A stretch of 7,571 bases of DNA from positions 1-7,571 of the forward strand of contig CAKZOF010000225.1 of NCBI GenBank assembly GCA_937135995.1. The letters run 5' to 3'. Positions within the stretch are counted from its first letter, which is position 1. Every line of letters begins with the position of its first letter. The notes under the pieces were generated by a model. The model searched no databases and was not told the origin of the DNA. It saw only the letters and a program-made list of their open reading frames with translations. Source of the DNA: an uncultured Pyrinomonas sp. (lineage in GTDB: Bacteria > Acidobacteriota > Blastocatellia > Pyrinomonadales > Pyrinomonadaceae). Shown one piece after another: positions 6,615 through 7,571 of this stretch. The translations under genes and the position numbers were made by a program.

Positions 6615-6643
6615 TTGGGCATCGGCCCGAAATATGGTAAATC
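6615..6643 (+). promoter_or_regulatory. Possible promoter for the A-type carrier gene
   Basis: TTGGGC (6615-6620) and TAAATC (6638-6643) lie 17 bases apart in the 79-base gap after mrp, inside the only AT-rich stretch nearby. Both boxes match the sigma70 consensus only partly. It could give the carrier gene expression independent of mrp. Confidence 0.3.
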
Positions 6644-6659
6644 TTTAACGAGCAATCAT

Positions 6660-6709
6660 CGATCGAGGAGAAGAAAATGGCAGCAACGATCGAGGAGAAG
6701 AAAATGGCA
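6660..6709 (+). repeat. Tandem 27-bp repeat duplicating a ribosome-binding site and start codon
   Basis: A 23-base identical stretch occurs at 6660-6682 and again at 6687-6709, a period of 27 bases or nine codons. Each copy contains GAGGAGAAGAAAATGGCA, that is, a strong Shine-Dalgarno, a six-base spacer and an ATG (6677 and 6704). Because the period is a multiple of three, both ATGs are in one frame and the first reads through the second. Confidence 0.9.
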
Positions 6710-7060
6710 ACAACAACGACTCCGACTTTGACGATCAACATCACGGACAAAGCCGCCGAAGAGATCAAGAGATTCATGGCCGGCGAAGAGGATCTGCCTG
6801 AAACAGCGGGGCTTCGCGTGCGCGTCGTACCGGGCGGCTGTTCGGGCTTCCAGTACAGCCTGAACATCGAGGAAGATTCGCGGCAGGGCGATTACGTGCT
6901 CGATTCCAACGGCGTGCGCCTCTTCGTCGATATGTTCAGCGCGCAATACCTGAACGGCGTCGAAATCGATTACGTCTCAACCGTGATGGGATCCGGCTTC
7001 ACATTCAGGAATCCGAACGCCACCGGCTCGTGCGGCTGTGGCTCTTCATTCACGGTCTAG
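6677..7060 (+). CDS. A-type iron-sulfur cluster carrier (HesB/IscA family, ErpA/SufA-like)
   Basis: The protein has 127 residues from ATG 6677, or 118 from ATG 6704. Both starts have the same strong Shine-Dalgarno because of the 27-bp duplication. The shorter form matches usual family length and starts just before the conserved region (LTINITDKAAEEIKRF). A-type proteins receive Fe-S clusters from a scaffold and pass them to client enzymes in the cytoplasm. The three family cysteines are present: Cys55 in GGCSGFQY, and Cys119 and Cys121 in the C-terminal GSCGCGSSF. The NPNATGSCGCGSSF ending is close to ErpA and IscA types, but I cannot assign one of ErpA, IscA or SufA safely, so no symbol is given. 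It lies between mrp and a [2Fe-2S] ferredoxin, a sensible setting for cluster delivery. No scaffold (IscU, SufB) or cysteine desulfurase is in the window. Confidence 0.93.
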   Translation: MAATIEEKKMATTTTPTLTINITDKAAEEIKRFMAGEEDLPETAGLRVRVVPGGCSGFQYSLNIEEDSRQGDYVLDSNGVRLFVDMFSAQYLNGVEIDYVSTVMGSGFTFRNPNATGSCGCGSSFTV

Positions 7061-7083
7061 CGAGACCGCGCTGACCACCGTTC

Positions 7084-7126
7084 GGCGGCGCAGCACGTCG
7101 GCCTGACGTGTTGCGCCGTCTTGTGT
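7084..7126 (+). terminator. Stem-loop between the A-type carrier and ferredoxin genes, possible terminator
   Basis: GGCGCAGCACGTC (7087-7099) pairs with GACGTGTTGCGCC (7105-7117) through one G-U pair and a five-base loop, with extra pairs outside. It starts 24 bases after the carrier stop. The following bases, TCTTGTGTG, are only partly T-rich, so it may be a weak or partial terminator, or a processing and stability hairpin that lowers ferredoxin expression relative to the carrier. Confidence 0.5.
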
Positions 7127-7174
7127 GCGCTCTCATCTCCAAGCTCTTGCCAATCGATCCTTTTGGGGGAGTTC

Positions 7175-7507
7175 ATGCCGAACATCGAAGCCGAAACGGC
7201 CACCGGAACGATGACTTTTGAAGCTCCGGCAGGGCGCAAACTCGTGCTCGCGCTGGAAGATGCTGGAATCGATATCCTGCATCGCTGCGGCGGCAACGCA
7301 CGCTGCACGACCTGCCGCGTCGAGATCCTCGACGGCGATGCTGGCGAGATGAGTGAAGCCGAACGCAATCGGCTGGCGATGGAGAAAGAACTTGCGCCGA
7401 ACATTAGGCTCTCATGCCAAATTCGCGTGCAGAGCGATCTGAAGGTGCGCGTCATCAATCAGGCGAGCGTGCGCCATCTCGATCCGGGCCCGCGTCCTGC
7501 TGAGTAA
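7175..7507 (+). CDS. [2Fe-2S] ferredoxin, adrenodoxin/plant-type fold
   Basis: The protein has 110 residues and is a soluble single-electron carrier. The cluster ligands are Cys38, Cys44, Cys47 and Cys81, a C-x5-C-x2-C-x33-C pattern close to adrenodoxin and ISC-type ferredoxins (HRCGGNARCTTCRVEIL, then RLSCQIRV). The N-terminal ubiquitin-like strands (GTMTFEAPAGRKLVLALEDAGI) fit the beta-grasp fold. I chose ATG 7175 because GGGGGAG stands three bases upstream; an ATG 54 bases earlier in frame (7121) would overlap the hairpin and add residues unlike the family. Its position after an A-type carrier suggests, without proof, that it supplies electrons for cluster assembly; it could equally serve another redox enzyme. 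The reductase partner is not in the window. Sequence after the stop may start another gene. Confidence 0.93.
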   Translation: MPNIEAETATGTMTFEAPAGRKLVLALEDAGIDILHRCGGNARCTTCRVEILDGDAGEMSEAERNRLAMEKELAPNIRLSCQIRVQSDLKVRVINQASVRHLDPGPRPAE

Positions 7508-7571
7508 GCTGCCCTCTTTGTACACCTCGAAAGAAAGGTGCTAAGCTTGAAACACAGCTCAACAAGCGAAC

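Overview
The window is GC-rich (roughly 60%) and reads as ordinary chromosome from a free-living bacterium. The mix of genes suggests Acidobacteriota, perhaps Blastocatellia: a secreted HEAT-repeat/cyclophilin fusion, a signal-peptide-bearing M1-like protein, and GTCGsCTTyAGsCGAC palindromes between genes. That placement is inference from style, not from a marker gene. I see no tRNA, rRNA, CRISPR array, transposase or phage gene.

Layout. Left edge (1-588, minus): a DUF4112 protein whose C-terminus runs in frame, without a stop, into a fragment of class II (B12-dependent) ribonucleotide reductase that leaves the window. The GC content jumps at the join, so this may be an assembly chimera. Positions 589-895 hold no gene but carry a set of hairpins, including two members of one palindrome family. 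Positions 896-4967 (minus) hold two genes for exported proteins. The upstream one has HEAT repeats plus a cyclophilin-type peptidyl-prolyl isomerase domain. The downstream one is an M1-peptidase-like protein that has lost the catalytic Glu of HExxH and the usual catalytic Tyr. Positions 4968-5514 are a divergent intergenic region with a 16-bp dyad, a near-consensus sigma70-type promoter facing right, and a 161-nt inverted-repeat leader.

The right side (5515-7507, plus) is an iron-sulfur group: an Mrp/ApbC P-loop ATPase with an N-terminal MIP18 domain, an A-type carrier (IscA/ErpA/SufA-like) whose ribosome-binding site and start codon are duplicated in tandem, and an adrenodoxin-like [2Fe-2S] ferredoxin. 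Together they suggest cluster delivery to client proteins plus one electron carrier. The Mrp lacks the CxxC that holds the bridging cluster in many homologues.

Most worth following up: the DUF4112/RNR junction, the inactivated M1-like protein beside a secreted cyclophilin, the structured mrp leader with its adjacent dyad, and the duplicated initiation site of the A-type carrier gene. None is proven here to be a new system; the two exported proteins and the mrp leader are the best candidates for undescribed biology.
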